A stretch of DNA of 49,115 nucleotides from Propionibacteriaceae bacterium (GTDB lineage: Bacteria > Actinomycetota > Actinomycetes > Propionibacteriales > Propionibacteriaceae): the NCBI GenBank assembly GCA_025965155.1, contig JAOPXN010000032.1:1-49115 (forward strand). The letters run 5' to 3'. The notes beneath the pieces were generated by a model. That model did no database searches. It saw only the letters and a program-made list of their open reading frames with translations, and was not told the DNA's origin. Each line of letters begins with the position of its first letter. Position 1 is the first letter of the stretch. Below are positions 1-8,543 of the stretch, in pieces. The translations under genes and the position numbers were made by a program.

Positions 1-138
1 CAAATCTCGCAGCTGGTTGGCCACCGAGGCACGACGGTGACGGAGCCGGTCTACCGGCACCAGCTGCGGCCGGTGCTGCAGACGGGCGCGACGGTCATGG
101 ATCGGCTGTTCAACCAATCCGACGGCAGCGGATCGTGA
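1..138 (+). CDS. Tyrosine-type site-specific integrase, C-terminal end (partial)
   Basis: The first 45 codons of the window, open from base 1 to a TGA at 136-138, form the tail of a phage/ICE-type tyrosine recombinase. Visible is the LVGHRGTTVTEPVYRHQ stretch, which carries the conserved GH box and the catalytic Tyr of the family; a basic and amphipathic tail follows. The rest of the gene lies left of the window. Such enzymes integrate elements at tRNA 3' ends, and a tRNA-Ala 3' fragment sits 78 bases downstream, the usual int-att arrangement. Whether the full gene is intact cannot be seen here. Confidence 0.85.
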   Translation, partial: QISQLVGHRGTTVTEPVYRHQLRPVLQTGATVMDRLFNQSDGSGS

Positions 139-216
139 TCCGGTGTCACTCACTTTGTCACTCACCACTTGGATTGCGGGAGTTGGCTGCGGGGCGAGTG
201 CCCTAGCGGGAGTGGG

Positions 217-260
217 TGGAGCTTAGGGGACTCGAACCCTGACCTCTTCCATGCCATCGA
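217..260 (-). other. tRNA-Ala 3'-end fragment, probable attachment-site half
   Basis: Read on the minus strand, this 44-base stretch matches the anticodon-arm 3' side, variable loop, T arm and acceptor 3' strand of an actinobacterial tRNA-Ala, ending in AGCTCCA. The T stem has lost one G (AGGGTTCGAGTCCCCT instead of the expected AGGGG...), and no 5' half is present, so it is not a functional tRNA. Its position just after an integrase gene suggests the displaced copy of a tRNA 3' end at an integrated element's edge. The direct partner, an intact tRNA-Ala, is not in the window. Confidence 0.6.
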
Positions 261-598
261 CAGTTTGTCGGCGTGCGGTGCTGGCGCTGAGCGTGCCCGA
301 TGGGTGCGCAAGGATGCCGCTGTCCCCCTGTGTGCGCCCCGATTGGTAAGCAGTTTGGTAAGCAGCGTCGGCGCATCCCGGCAGCAGAACCGGGGGGCCG
401 GAATCGCGTCCCGGGGTCGGACGCGGAGGCTCCTGCCGAAGCCGCTGAGATCAGTTGTCGGAAGGCGGTTTCTGTCGACCGTTGCAACACTTCCAAGAGC
501 ATGGAGGCCGAACGCTCAGAACCACCACTTATCCGCCATCGGCATGTCCGTGAAAGCCGCGCGGCCCATCGGCGGCGGAACGACGCGGCGACATAGCG
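261..598. other. Gap with no supported gene
   Basis: Several overlapping open frames exist on both strands but none shows a recognisable domain, a ribosome binding site or consistent coding character. A short direct repeat (TTGGTAAGCAG twice, about 343-366) is visible. I see no other structure. Confidence 0.5.
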
Positions 599-1514
599 CT
601 AGTCGAGTTGGCCCCTGATGAAGCCTTCACGGAAGCCATCGACGTCCGGAAACAATACGCGGCGACGCCGGTTGTAAGTGCGTTTGAGCGGGGCTCGGAT
701 CTTGTCCTTGACCGCTGCCGGGATCACGATTGCGCAAAAGGGGACGCTTGCTGGCCTTCCCTGGCCTTTCTCGCTGGCCAGGAGCTTCTCCAGTTTCTCG
801 TTCACCGGCGCTGAGCCGATCGGGTTGATACCGAGGACGCCGGGCGCTCGGTGGTTCACCGGCACGGAGCTGCCGATGAAGAAGCCCTCCTGCGCCTTCA
901 TCCGCTCGTCGGGGAGGGCCGGAAAGGCGCGGAACATTTCGGGCCCCTTTTTGGACCTTTCTAGAGCCTGCCTGTAGGTCGCCGCAAGTGGGTGTGTCTG
1001 GTGGTCGTACGTCTGGCCTTCGCCGTGCAAACGTCTCATACCACAGCGCTTTGCCGACGTCGATGGCGAAGAGGACCCCCGGGCTGCGGCGCCCCTCGCC
1101 GTCGTCGTCTGGTTTGTGCTCCTCGACGGCGAACCAGAGGGCAGTCATTGGGTTCGACGTGACATCGATCAGCCGCGTCGGGACGCCGTGGTGCTGCAGG
1201 ACGGCGAGCATGTGCATGTCGGTGGCCGAAGGCCCGAGGTCGCGCCCAAGTCCCAAGCGTCTCGCCTCTTTCAGGATCTGCAGCTCAGCATCGCGCATCT
1301 TCTTTTCGGTCACCGTGGAGGTGCTCTTGGCTAAGCGCCTGTACAACGACGAACTGAGGGCCCACGATGAGTCGTTCTGGCCCCTCCACGCGTAGCTGCG
1401 GCTCTGCTCCAGTAGAGCGATGTGACTGATGATCCTGAAAAGTTGGTGCGGGGTCTTCACCTGGATGCCCCAGCCATGGTCGAGCCAACTCTTGAACTCT
1501 GGGGGCCTCGCCAC
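599..1514 (-). pseudogene. FRG-domain protein gene, frameshifted
   Basis: The N-terminal part (start 1514) reads YAWRGQNDSSW, the W/F-R-G motif that names the FRG domain, then HHGVPTRLIDVTSNPMTALW, its most conserved block. At about 1000-1035 the frame is lost: the protein up to GVLFAIDVGKALWYE is in one frame, and the rest (TYDHQTHPLAATYRQ ... RMKAQEGFFIGS ... down to the stop at 599) is in another. Together they give a normal-sized FRG protein of about 300 residues. FRG proteins are of unknown biochemistry; some occur in defence islands and prophages. The frameshift means it is probably inactive, unless it is a sequencing error. It lies in a decayed accessory region next to a broken nuclease gene. 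Confidence 0.75.
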
Positions 1515-1695
1515 AGAGCGACTCTAACCAGCCCGTTGCAGTGCCGCGGGGACGTTGCGGGCGACGGGCGAGTCGGTTCTACCGCGTGAGGGCTGTGGGG
1601 CACTGAGGCGAACAGCACGGCACCGTGGGCACTGTCGCAGGGTGATTCCCAGCGTGGGGGGATCCGTTCTTGGCTTCGATAGGCGCTTTCCGTCG

Positions 1696-2100
1696 TCAGC
1701 GCATGCGGGCGGCGAGCTGGTCGAAGAAATCGGCGAGCAAAGCCACTGAGTTCGATGCCATGAGTTCCGCGCCGCCGAATTAGTACACGTCGTACCCAGT
1801 CAGCCGCAGCTGGCGGTCCTTGGCGACCATCTCGCCGTACCTAGCCGGCTGGCGGCGCCGTCGTCGGTCGCGTAGTGCTGCTTGCCGTCAACCTCAAGCA
1901 CGACCCGGTGGCGGTTGCTGAAATAATCAGAAAGTCCACTCGTTGCCGGGCCAGCGGTCCTTGATGCTCACCCCGGCTGAGTCGGTTGCGTTGGGTATTG
2001 GGTCATAATGCAGGTAGACCTGCGGGATAAGGCGGGCATGTCCAACCCGTCCTTATAGCGAGCGGCGTAGGTGTCGAAGACCACCAGTTCGCCGGGATTG
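1696..2100 (-). pseudogene. Shredded restriction-endonuclease-like gene (C-terminal domain)
   Basis: Conserved peptides appear in order on the minus strand but in different frames: NPGELVVFDTYAARYKDGLD, then LIPQVYLHYDP, then RVDFLIIFSNRHRVVLEVDG continuing KQHYATDDGAAS, then YGEMVAKDRQLRLTGYDVY, an in-frame TAA, then FGGAELM and a tail ending MR at 1696. The E-V-D-G-K-x-H-Y core with the later R-x-L-x-x-x-G-Y-x-V-x-R-F-G-G block resembles a PD-(D/E)xK-type nuclease domain at the C-terminus of some uncharacterised proteins, including abortive-infection-like ones; I recall the pattern but cannot verify a family name. At least two frameshifts plus a stop (where the family has Arg) show real decay, not one sequencing slip. 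Confidence 0.55.
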
Positions 2101-2364
2101 TGGGTTCCCGGTCTCGCTAACATGCCGACGGTGCTTTGTCAGGGGTCGAGCGACGCCAGGTTGTCAGACGCCCGATTGCTAGCGCACGACACGATTGCCA
2201 GACACGCACCTCGGGGTTAGCCAACTCCTTTCGGAGCCGCAAGGTCCCTTCTGTCTGAGGAAGTCGCCCCGAACGCACGGGCACCGCCGTCCCCAGGGTC
2301 CGTCTCCGCCACCAGGCTCGACCCGACCCCGAACCACCTCGACCGGAACGCTGACAGCGGCCCT

Positions 2365-3351
2365 CTAGTGGTGCCAATGGTGGTTCGGGCGGGCGCCCCA
2401 GTCGATCAGGGACGGAAGGAAGGTCGACGGAGGCAGGATGACATGGCGGTGGCTGCCGTCGGGACGCATGCGGTAAAGGGCGAAGAGGCCGCCGACCTCA
2501 AGTCTGAAGACGACCCAGCGACCGTCGGGTGAGTAGGATCCGAAATAGGCGTTGGTTTGACCGTCGTGGAAATGCGTGATGCGACGAGCGTGAGAGCCGT
2601 CAGCTCGCATGGTGACGATGTTGGCGGAGTCATCAGCGTGGAAGTGGTTTGCGTTTTCGGTGACGGCAATACACCGGCCGTCCGGCGACCAATCGGCCTT
2701 GATCGTCTCATCGGCGGTGTAGGGGCGGATCTGTGTGATGTGCCGGCCTTTCAGGTCGGCTGTGAATAACCCCCTGGCGGGCTCCTTGTCTGGCGGGGGA
2801 CCAGTCACCGACCCGTCGAAGCCTTGGAAGCTCAGCATCTTGCCATCGGGTGAGAGGTTCGGATCGGTGACGAACCCAGCTGGGAACGGGCCGAGGATTC
2901 TGCATTGATGACTGCCGTCAGTCGCCATGCGCCAGATCGCGTCATCGTTGGCAGCAACGACATAGCGCTCGAAGTAGATCGTTCGCCCGTCCGGAGAGTA
3001 GGAGGGCTGATCATCAAATACCCCGGGAGGTTGCGGGAGTTCGCGCATCTTCCTCCCGTCCGGTTCTGCGATGGCGATCCGCGACGACCGCTCGTTGCTG
3101 ATCGCGAAGACCAGATGCCGCCCGTCTGGCGCCCAATCGACATTGGCAGCGTCGCCGTCGACATGAGTTATCTGCCTAAGGTGACGGCCATTGGGGCGAA
3201 CCGTGAACAACTGATTTCCCTGGTCGGTGCCTGCCGTGAAGGCGATCAGGCCATTCTTGCCCGGTGGCGTCGCGTCGGCAGTCAGCGGGGCGGCCAGTGA
3301 CAGCACCACCGTTGCAAAAAAGGCCACGACCCTGCCGACGACACCAGACAT
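2365..3351 (-). CDS. Secreted TolB-like (PD40) beta-propeller protein
   Basis: A 328-residue protein with an N-terminal signal peptide (a positively charged start, hydrophobic segment about residues 8-25, then a probable cleavage before the Pro-rich TPPGKNG). The body carries repeated PD40/WD40-like blades: WAPDGRHLVFA, YSPDGRTIYF, LSPDGKMLSF, WSPDGRCIAV and YSPDGRWVVF, the hallmark of TolB C-terminal-type propellers. The start at 3351 is chosen because GGAGG lies five bases upstream; the longer open frame to 3399 lacks such a site. Proteins of this kind bind ligands or partners outside the membrane; the actual role is unknown. No operon partner is visible, and both flanks are decayed DNA. 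Confidence 0.85.
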   Translation of the reverse strand: MSGVVGRVVAFFATVVLSLAAPLTADATPPGKNGLIAFTAGTDQGNQLFTVRPNGRHLRQITHVDGDAANVDWAPDGRHLVFAISNERSSRIAIAEPDGRKMRELPQPPGVFDDQPSYSPDGRTIYFERYVVAANDDAIWRMATDGSHQCRILGPFPAGFVTDPNLSPDGKMLSFQGFDGSVTGPPPDKEPARGLFTADLKGRHITQIRPYTADETIKADWSPDGRCIAVTENANHFHADDSANIVTMRADGSHARRITHFHDGQTNAYFGSYSPDGRWVVFRLEVGGLFALYRMRPDGSHRHVILPPSTFLPSLIDWGARPNHHWHH

Positions 3352-3774
3352 GATCCCTCCAAGGGCGAGCCTTAACCAGGGGTAACTGATCTCATCCAAT
3401 CCCTCAAGGAAGGAAGGCGCAAGACCCGCACCGCCGACGAATCGTGGTCAGCGATACCCGTTGGCGGTCGCTATGAGCGGAAAAACTCCGGGACGATCGC
3501 GGTGCTGTGCAGGCGGGGCGTGCGTGAGGCGGCGGCGCGAACACCTGTTGGCCAAGGACGCTGCCTGCCCGCACACGCCGCTCGCCGGACGCATTTCAAC
3601 GCCCTCACGTGCAAGAAAACGACCCCAACCGGGGCCGGGGTCGCGGCGCCAGACGTTGGATCGATCCCCACGGGGCGCTTGATTTCTACCGTCCCCGCAT
3701 CCCCGCCGGACGCAAGAGGCTGGACGGTCTTCACCGGTCAGGTAGCCCGCGCGGACGCCGCGTCGCTACCCCGG
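3352..3774. other. Gap with no supported gene
   Basis: Overlapping open frames on both strands lack recognisable domains or good ribosome binding sites. A GC-rich hairpin is present (CGACCCC at 3620-3626 pairing with GGGGTCG at 3637-3643). Nothing else is supported. Confidence 0.5.
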
Positions 3775-4060
3775 TCAGGCGACCAGGACGAGCGGCGCCA
3801 GGTCCAGGGCGAGCATCCGCGGCCCCTGCCCGAAGTCGACGGTGACGGTGCGGGCGTCGTGCGCGGACGGTCCCCTCCCCCAGCGTCGCGGGCCGGACCC
3901 GCGCCCCGACCGACACCTCGCTCATCGGGTACGCCCGTGATCTCGTTGAGCGTCTGTCGCGTCATGATCTGGTCTAACTGCACGGTGCCCCTGCCAGTCC
4001 GGATAGCTGACGCTCGCATCGCCCCAGGTGTAGCCCATGCCCATGTACCCCTCACGCATC
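3775..4060 (-). pseudogene. Decayed hypothetical coding remnants
   Basis: Two coding-like blocks are visible on the minus strand. The upstream one reads GYTWGDASVSYPDWQG and, after a one-base frame change, TVQLDQIMTRQTLNEITGV. The downstream one starts at an ATG near 3925 (MSEVSVGARVRPATLGEG) and, after another frame change, continues ARTVTVDFGQGPRMLALDLA to a stop at about 3778. The first resembles short actinobacterial hypothetical proteins I cannot name. The second has the G-x-x-V-x-x-P-x-x-G-E-G pattern of small SH3-like domains. Both need frame corrections, so I read them as remnants; function is unknown. Confidence 0.35.
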
Positions 4061-4084
4061 GTCATGCGGAGCACTCAGTTGCGC

Positions 4085-4378
4085 TCAGATGGTGGTTGGC
4101 TCGTAGCGTGTCAGCGCAAGCCGACCTGCTGTCAGATCGCCCAGCTCATTTGCCCCTTCTGGGGTTGCCCGCCACGCGCGATAGACATTGTCAGCATCCA
4201 ACGATTCCCACACCTCGATCACGACGAGGTGCCGCGGATCGTCGACATCACGCACTACGTCGGCAGAAAGAAACCCCGGGCGGGCGCGGGTCTCAGACAG
4301 GATCGAGCTGATTCGCGTCTCGGCATCGGCCGGGGCATCGGGGCGGAGCTGGATGTCGAGCACGGAAGTGATGGCCAT
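4085..4378 (-). CDS. Antibiotic biosynthesis monooxygenase (ABM) domain protein
   Basis: A 97-residue protein with the single ferredoxin-like ABM fold: an opening beta strand (SVLDIQLRP), a helix ending in ARPGFLSADVVRD, then HLVVIEVWES, the W-containing strand typical of the family, and a helix with YRAWRATPEG. The family includes small heme-degrading, quinol-oxidising and structural dimeric proteins, so the substrate cannot be assigned. The ATG at 4378 is the only start that leaves just the domain; the open frame upstream runs through a repeat array and is not coding-like. It is isolated, without operon partners. Confidence 0.75.
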   Translation of the reverse strand: MAITSVLDIQLRPDAPADAETRISSILSETRARPGFLSADVVRDVDDPRHLVVIEVWESLDADNVYRAWRATPEGANELGDLTAGRLALTRYEPTTI

Positions 4379-4464
4379 GGCACGACGGTAGCGGGCGTCA
4401 TTCGAGGGCTTGATGGCCAGCACCTCACAAGGCCGAGAGTCCGAGCAGCGGTGCGTCGCAACTC

Positions 4465-4549
4465 GACTCTGGTGCGGGTCGCACGCAAGCCGACCCTGGT
4501 GCGGGACGCACGCAGTAGCCGACCCTCGTGCGGGACGCACGCAGTAGCC
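4465..4549. repeat. Three tandem copies of a 27-29-bp palindromic repeat
   Basis: Units at 4465-4491 (diverged, 27 bp), 4492-4520 and 4521-4549 follow GACCCTSGTGCGGGACGCAC plus GCAGTAGCC. Each contains the perfect dyad GTGCG-GGA-CGCAC, except that the first has GGT in the centre. A further copy occurs at 16302-16329 and a worn one at about 15415-15434. Units abut with no spacers. Confidence 0.85.
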
Positions 4550-5876
4550 GACCGGTATCCGGACGCTGCCTAGGTGATTCATCGCCAGATTCATGCGCTG
4601 CACGGCGGAGCCCGCTGACGTTGGTGATTGTCACAAAGGGAGTTGCAATGAGCACGGGTCACTAGTCATCAAGGGCTATCACCGCTGGGCTCTTGTGCTT
4701 TTGGTGGGTGTGACCAGGACCCTTATGCTCACCAGCGACCGTGCTCGATAGCTTTTGGGGCACGGGCGAGCACTTCGAGCCGAATCGTGAGAGCGCCTCT
4801 GGCCGCCGTCCTGGCTGATGCCGGGACCACAGCCCGATGCGCCCGGGATTTCGAGTGTCGCACCCTCGAAGGGTCGCGGGCGAAAAGCACCCGCCTTTCG
4901 GGAGGGGCTCACAGTCATGATCTCGGTAGTCGCGGTGGAGGACCGGCCCGGCACCATCACCTGGCAACGAAGGTGCCGATACGCCGCGGCCACGGTCTTC
5001 GTGGGTTCCTCTCTGCTGTGGTTTGTCAGCAACCTTGTCTCGTGGGCGGGTCACGGGGTGGGCCGCGTGCCCTTCACCCAGGCCCATCCACACAGCTCGT
5101 GCGCTTCAACTTGCGAGCCGCCCGTATCGCCTCCGACCCCGAAATTCCCTACGTCGATGGCGGCCTGAAAGCAAGCGATAATCGGCACGCTTTTACCTTT
5201 CGCTGCATGACGGCACGGCTCGCGGCGATCGCCGACGCCGACCCCGCACAAGGTCTGCACGAGCTCGAGACGCACCAGCCCCAGCGGGGGCGATCAGCAG
5301 GTGCTTGAGCGCACGCTCGACGGGCAGGCGGCGCTCCTCGAGAGGTGCTTCCTCGTCCTCGAGACCTGCTACCTGCGCGACGTACACACGCTCTGCAGCA
5401 CTACAGCCGGAAGGGGCTGCAAGCGTGGGCGGAGGCGTACCTGCGCCGACAGTTGCCGAAGACCACCCAACTCACTCGTGGCCAAGACGGCCTGCACCGC
5501 CACGCTTGCCTGACCTGGCCGGCCGAGGACCGCCGGATCTTCTGGTACCGCGCTGACGCGGCGAGGAAGCAGCTCCACCTCGCCACCGCCGCGCGCGAGA
5601 CAGATGGTCTACCAACGTCGGAGTGCGCGGGACGCGGACATTCCGCTAGGGGTGGTTCGTCCGGAGTGCGGGCCGACCTTGCTGAGCTCGCACCGTTCGT
5701 CCTCGAGCGGCTTACCAGCGGTCAGGACCCGGACTACGAGCTGGTGGACGCAGACGACGGAGGATCGCGCCGCTGTGATGCTGGTCACGAAAGCCGCCGA
5801 CCACTAGGTTGAAGAACGCTGACCATGCACCCGCCGGCGTCCACGGCTGGTTCCAGGCCGAACTCGAGGAGAAGAC
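4550..5876. other. Long stretch with no confidently supported gene
   Basis: Many open frames overlap, none with a recognisable domain. The most coding-like fragments are on the plus strand: an unassigned frame near 5096-5308 (RFNLRAARIASDPEIPYVDG), and 5345-5812 (LQAWAEAYLRRQLPKTTQLT, later LERLTSGQDPDYELVDADD) with a possible frame change to AAVMLVTKAADH and a stop at 5805. These may be remnants of a hypothetical gene. The ribosome binding site GAGGAGAAG of the following gene lies at about 5866-5874. Confidence 0.4.
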
Positions 5877-6917
5877 ATGCGATCGATGCTCTCCAGGACC
5901 GCCGCCGTGGTGGTTGCGCTGTCCATGGCGGCGACCTTCTCCGCCTGCACAAAGAAGAACTCCACCGCGGAATCAGGCGGCAGTGGCTCGGCCGCGGGCG
6001 GCACGATCAAGGTGGCCTTCGTGCCTAAGTTGCAGGGCATCCCCTACTTCGAGGCGATGAACGCCGGCGGCAAGGAGGCTGCGAGCAAGCTCAGCGGCGT
6101 GGAGTGGCTCTACCAGGGTCCGACCAGCGCCGACGCGGCCGCGCAGTCCGACATCGTCAACAGCTACATCCAGCAGAAGGTCAACGCCCTCTTCATCGCG
6201 CCCAACGACCCCGACTCGATGGCTCCGCTGATCAAGCAGGGCGTCGACGCCGGGATCAAGGTCGGGACCTCGGACACCGACGCACCCAACTCCGCACGTG
6301 AGCTGATGGTGCTGATGGCGTCGGCCGAGGGCATCGGCCAGGCCGACACGGACGCGCTGATGAAGGCGATGGGCGGCAAGGGCAAGTTCGCCATCGTGTC
6401 CTGCGGTGAGACGGCGGCGCAGCTCAACCAGTGGATTGCCGAGATCAAGAAGTACTCGCAGTCGAAGTACCCGGACGCCAAGCTCGTCGACACGGTCTAC
6501 GCGGGTGAGGACGTGGCCAAGGCGACCCAGATGGGCACGGACCTCATGAACGCGCACCCCGATCTCAAGGGCTTCATCGGCGTCTGCTCCACCGCCGGCC
6601 CAGGCGTCGCCCAGGCCGTCCAGAACGCCGGCAAGATCGGCAAGGTCCTCACCGTCGGCATGGGCACCCCCAACGACATGAAGAAGTACCTCGACAACGG
6701 GGCAGCCTCGGCCGGGGTCCTCTGGGACGCGAAGGCCCTCGGCTGCCTGACCGCCTGGGCGGGCCAGCAGCTGGCCCAGAACAAGCAGCTCCAGGCCACC
6801 CAGTCGGTGAGCGAGTGCGGGCTGGACGGCGTCACGTACGACAGCTCGACCAAGATCCTGCTCATGGGCAAGCCCTTGACCTTCAACAAGGAAACCGCCG
6901 GCAACTACAACTTCTGA
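5877..6917 (+). CDS. Sugar-type ABC transporter substrate-binding lipoprotein
   Basis: This 346-residue protein is a periplasmic-binding-protein type 1 (RbsB/RhaS/LsrB-like) solute receptor. The N-terminus is a lipoprotein signal with lipobox FSAC (Cys24), so the mature protein is anchored outside the membrane. The core opens with IKVAFVPKLQGIPYFEAMNA and has the family's ligand-binding blocks, including FIAPNDPDSMAPLIKQ and the FIGVCSTAGPGVAQA region. GAGGAGAAG sits just upstream of the ATG. It heads an operon with an ATPase (12-base gap) and two overlapping permease genes. Overall character is closest to rhamnose or AI-2-type receptors, but the ligand cannot be fixed from sequence, and no catabolic genes follow. 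Confidence 0.9.
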   Translation: MRSMLSRTAAVVVALSMAATFSACTKKNSTAESGGSGSAAGGTIKVAFVPKLQGIPYFEAMNAGGKEAASKLSGVEWLYQGPTSADAAAQSDIVNSYIQQKVNALFIAPNDPDSMAPLIKQGVDAGIKVGTSDTDAPNSARELMVLMASAEGIGQADTDALMKAMGGKGKFAIVSCGETAAQLNQWIAEIKKYSQSKYPDAKLVDTVYAGEDVAKATQMGTDLMNAHPDLKGFIGVCSTAGPGVAQAVQNAGKIGKVLTVGMGTPNDMKKYLDNGAASAGVLWDAKALGCLTAWAGQQLAQNKQLQATQSVSECGLDGVTYDSSTKILLMGKPLTFNKETAGNYNF

Positions 6918-6929
6918 GCCCACGTCCTC

Positions 6930-8543
6930 GTGACCTCCGTGCCCGCCCCCGCAGCCGAGTCTCCGCCCACCGACGTGCCCACTCCCCGCCTCGAGATGAC
7001 GGGCATCACAAAGCGCTACGCGGCCGTTCGGGCCATCCGCGCCGCGGACCTGACGGTGCACGCCGGCCGGGTGCTGGCGCTGGTCGGTGAGAACGGGGCC
7101 GGCAAGTCGACGTTGATCAAGATCCTGTCCGGCGCGGTCACGGCCGACTCGGGCACCATCGCGTACGACGGTCGGCCGGTCTCCATCCACTCGACCTCCG
7201 ACGCGATGGCCCTGGGGATCGCGACGGTATACCAGGAGCCACAGCTGTTCAGCGAGCTGACGGTCTCGGAGAACATCTTCATGGGCCGCGAGATCCGGAA
7301 GGGCGGGCGGATCGACTGGAGCGCGCAGACCGCCAAGGTGGTTGAGCTCCTGGACCTGCTCGCCCTTCCCGCACGCTACGCCACCGCCGTGGTCGGCGAC
7401 CTGTCCATCGCCGAGCAGCAGCAGGTGTCGATCGCCAAGGCCCTCGCCAGCGACGCGAGCATCCTCATCCTCGACGAGCCATCCGCCATCCTCACCGACC
7501 CGGAGATCGAGGTCCTCTTCACCGTGGTGCGGCGGCTGACCCGGTCGGGCGTCTCCGTCATCTACATCTCGCACCGCCTCGACGAGTTGTTCCGGATCGC
7601 CCAGGACGTGCTCGTCATGCGCGACGGCCGGACGATCGGCACCTACCCCATCGAGGAGCTCTCGGTCCGCAAGGTCGTGGAGCTGATGGTCGGCGGCATC
7701 CTCACGGAGACCAAGCGCGAGCGGCAGATCGACCCGACGACGAAGCCGCGCCTGGAGCTCGACGGACTGGGCCGGCGGGGCGACTACGAGGACGTGAACG
7801 TCGTCGTCCGTCCAGGGGAGATCGTGGGCCTCTACGGGCTCGTCGGCTCCGGTGTCTCGGAGATCGCCGACTCCGTGTACGGCATCAAACACGCCGACTC
7901 CGGCCAGATCCTGCTGGACGGCCGACCGGTTCGACCGCGCTCACCGCGGCACGCCCAGCGGCTCGGCATCGGACTGCTGCCGGCGAACCGCAAGCAGCAG
8001 GGAATGTTCTCCTTCCAGTCGATCATGTTCAACATCTCGGCCGGTCACCTCCCGCTGCTCAGCCGCCTCCGGGTCTGGGTCGACCGGTCGCGGGAACGCC
8101 AGGTCGCGCGCGACATGATCAAGCGTCTGGCGGTGAAGACACCGAGCGAGAACCAGCCGATCGGGGCGATGTCGGGTGGCAACGCGCAGAAGGTGGTGCT
8201 GGCGCGCCAGCTGGTCGAACGACCTCAGCTGCTAGTCCTGGCAGAGCCGACGCAGGGGGTCGACGTCGGCGCCAAGGAGGAGATCCACCGGATCATCAAC
8301 GAGCTGGCCGACGCCGGCACCGCCCTGCTGGTGGTGACCTCCGACTTGTCCGAGGCCATCCGCATCTCCGACCGGCTGCAAGTGGTCCGCAACGGCACCA
8401 CCACGGTCGAGTTCGGGCCCAACGCGACCCAGGTCGACGTGCTCGCTGCAGCCGCGGGCGACGTCTCGGAGCAGGCCGTCGTCACCGACACCCCTGCCCA
8501 GGGCGCCGAGCCGGACGGCACGAGGCCGGAGGGACCGACATGA
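6930..8543 (+). CDS. Sugar-type ABC transporter ATP-binding protein (two ATPase domains)
   Basis: A 537-residue cytoplasmic ATPase of the RbsA/MglA class. Domain 1 has Walker A GENGAGKST (about residue 53), a signature-like LSIAEQQQVSIAKAL, and Walker B ILILDEPSA. Domain 2 has a degenerate Walker A (LYGLVGSGVSE), signature MSGGNAQKVVLARQL, and LLVLAEPTQGVD with Ala in place of the usual Asp, as is common in the second domain of this class. The GTG at 6930 follows the receptor gene closely. The last four bases overlap the next gene (ATGA), implying translational coupling. It energises the two permeases encoded next; substrate as for the receptor. Confidence 0.92.
   Translation: MTSVPAPAAESPPTDVPTPRLEMTGITKRYAAVRAIRAADLTVHAGRVLALVGENGAGKSTLIKILSGAVTADSGTIAYDGRPVSIHSTSDAMALGIATVYQEPQLFSELTVSENIFMGREIRKGGRIDWSAQTAKVVELLDLLALPARYATAVVGDLSIAEQQQVSIAKALASDASILILDEPSAILTDPEIEVLFTVVRRLTRSGVSVIYISHRLDELFRIAQDVLVMRDGRTIGTYPIEELSVRKVVELMVGGILTETKRERQIDPTTKPRLELDGLGRRGDYEDVNVVVRPGEIVGLYGLVGSGVSEIADSVYGIKHADSGQILLDGRPVRPRSPRHAQRLGIGLLPANRKQQGMFSFQSIMFNISAGHLPLLSRLRVWVDRSRERQVARDMIKRLAVKTPSENQPIGAMSGGNAQKVVLARQLVERPQLLVLAEPTQGVDVGAKEEIHRIINELADAGTALLVVTSDLSEAIRISDRLQVVRNGTTTVEFGPNATQVDVLAAAAGDVSEQAVVTDTPAQGAEPDGTRPEGPT

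Noticed and set aside
169-618. 149-residue plus-strand frame across the tRNA-Ala fragment
   Set aside because: It runs through the tRNA relic and has no recognisable sequence.
4465-4549. CRISPR array
   Set aside because: Only three units, abutting with no spacers, palindromic core and no cas genes nearby.
5973-7892. 639-residue open frame on the minus strand over the sugar importer
   Set aside because: It is antisense to two clear genes, has biased shadow composition (Asp/Val/Arg/His/Gly) and no domain.
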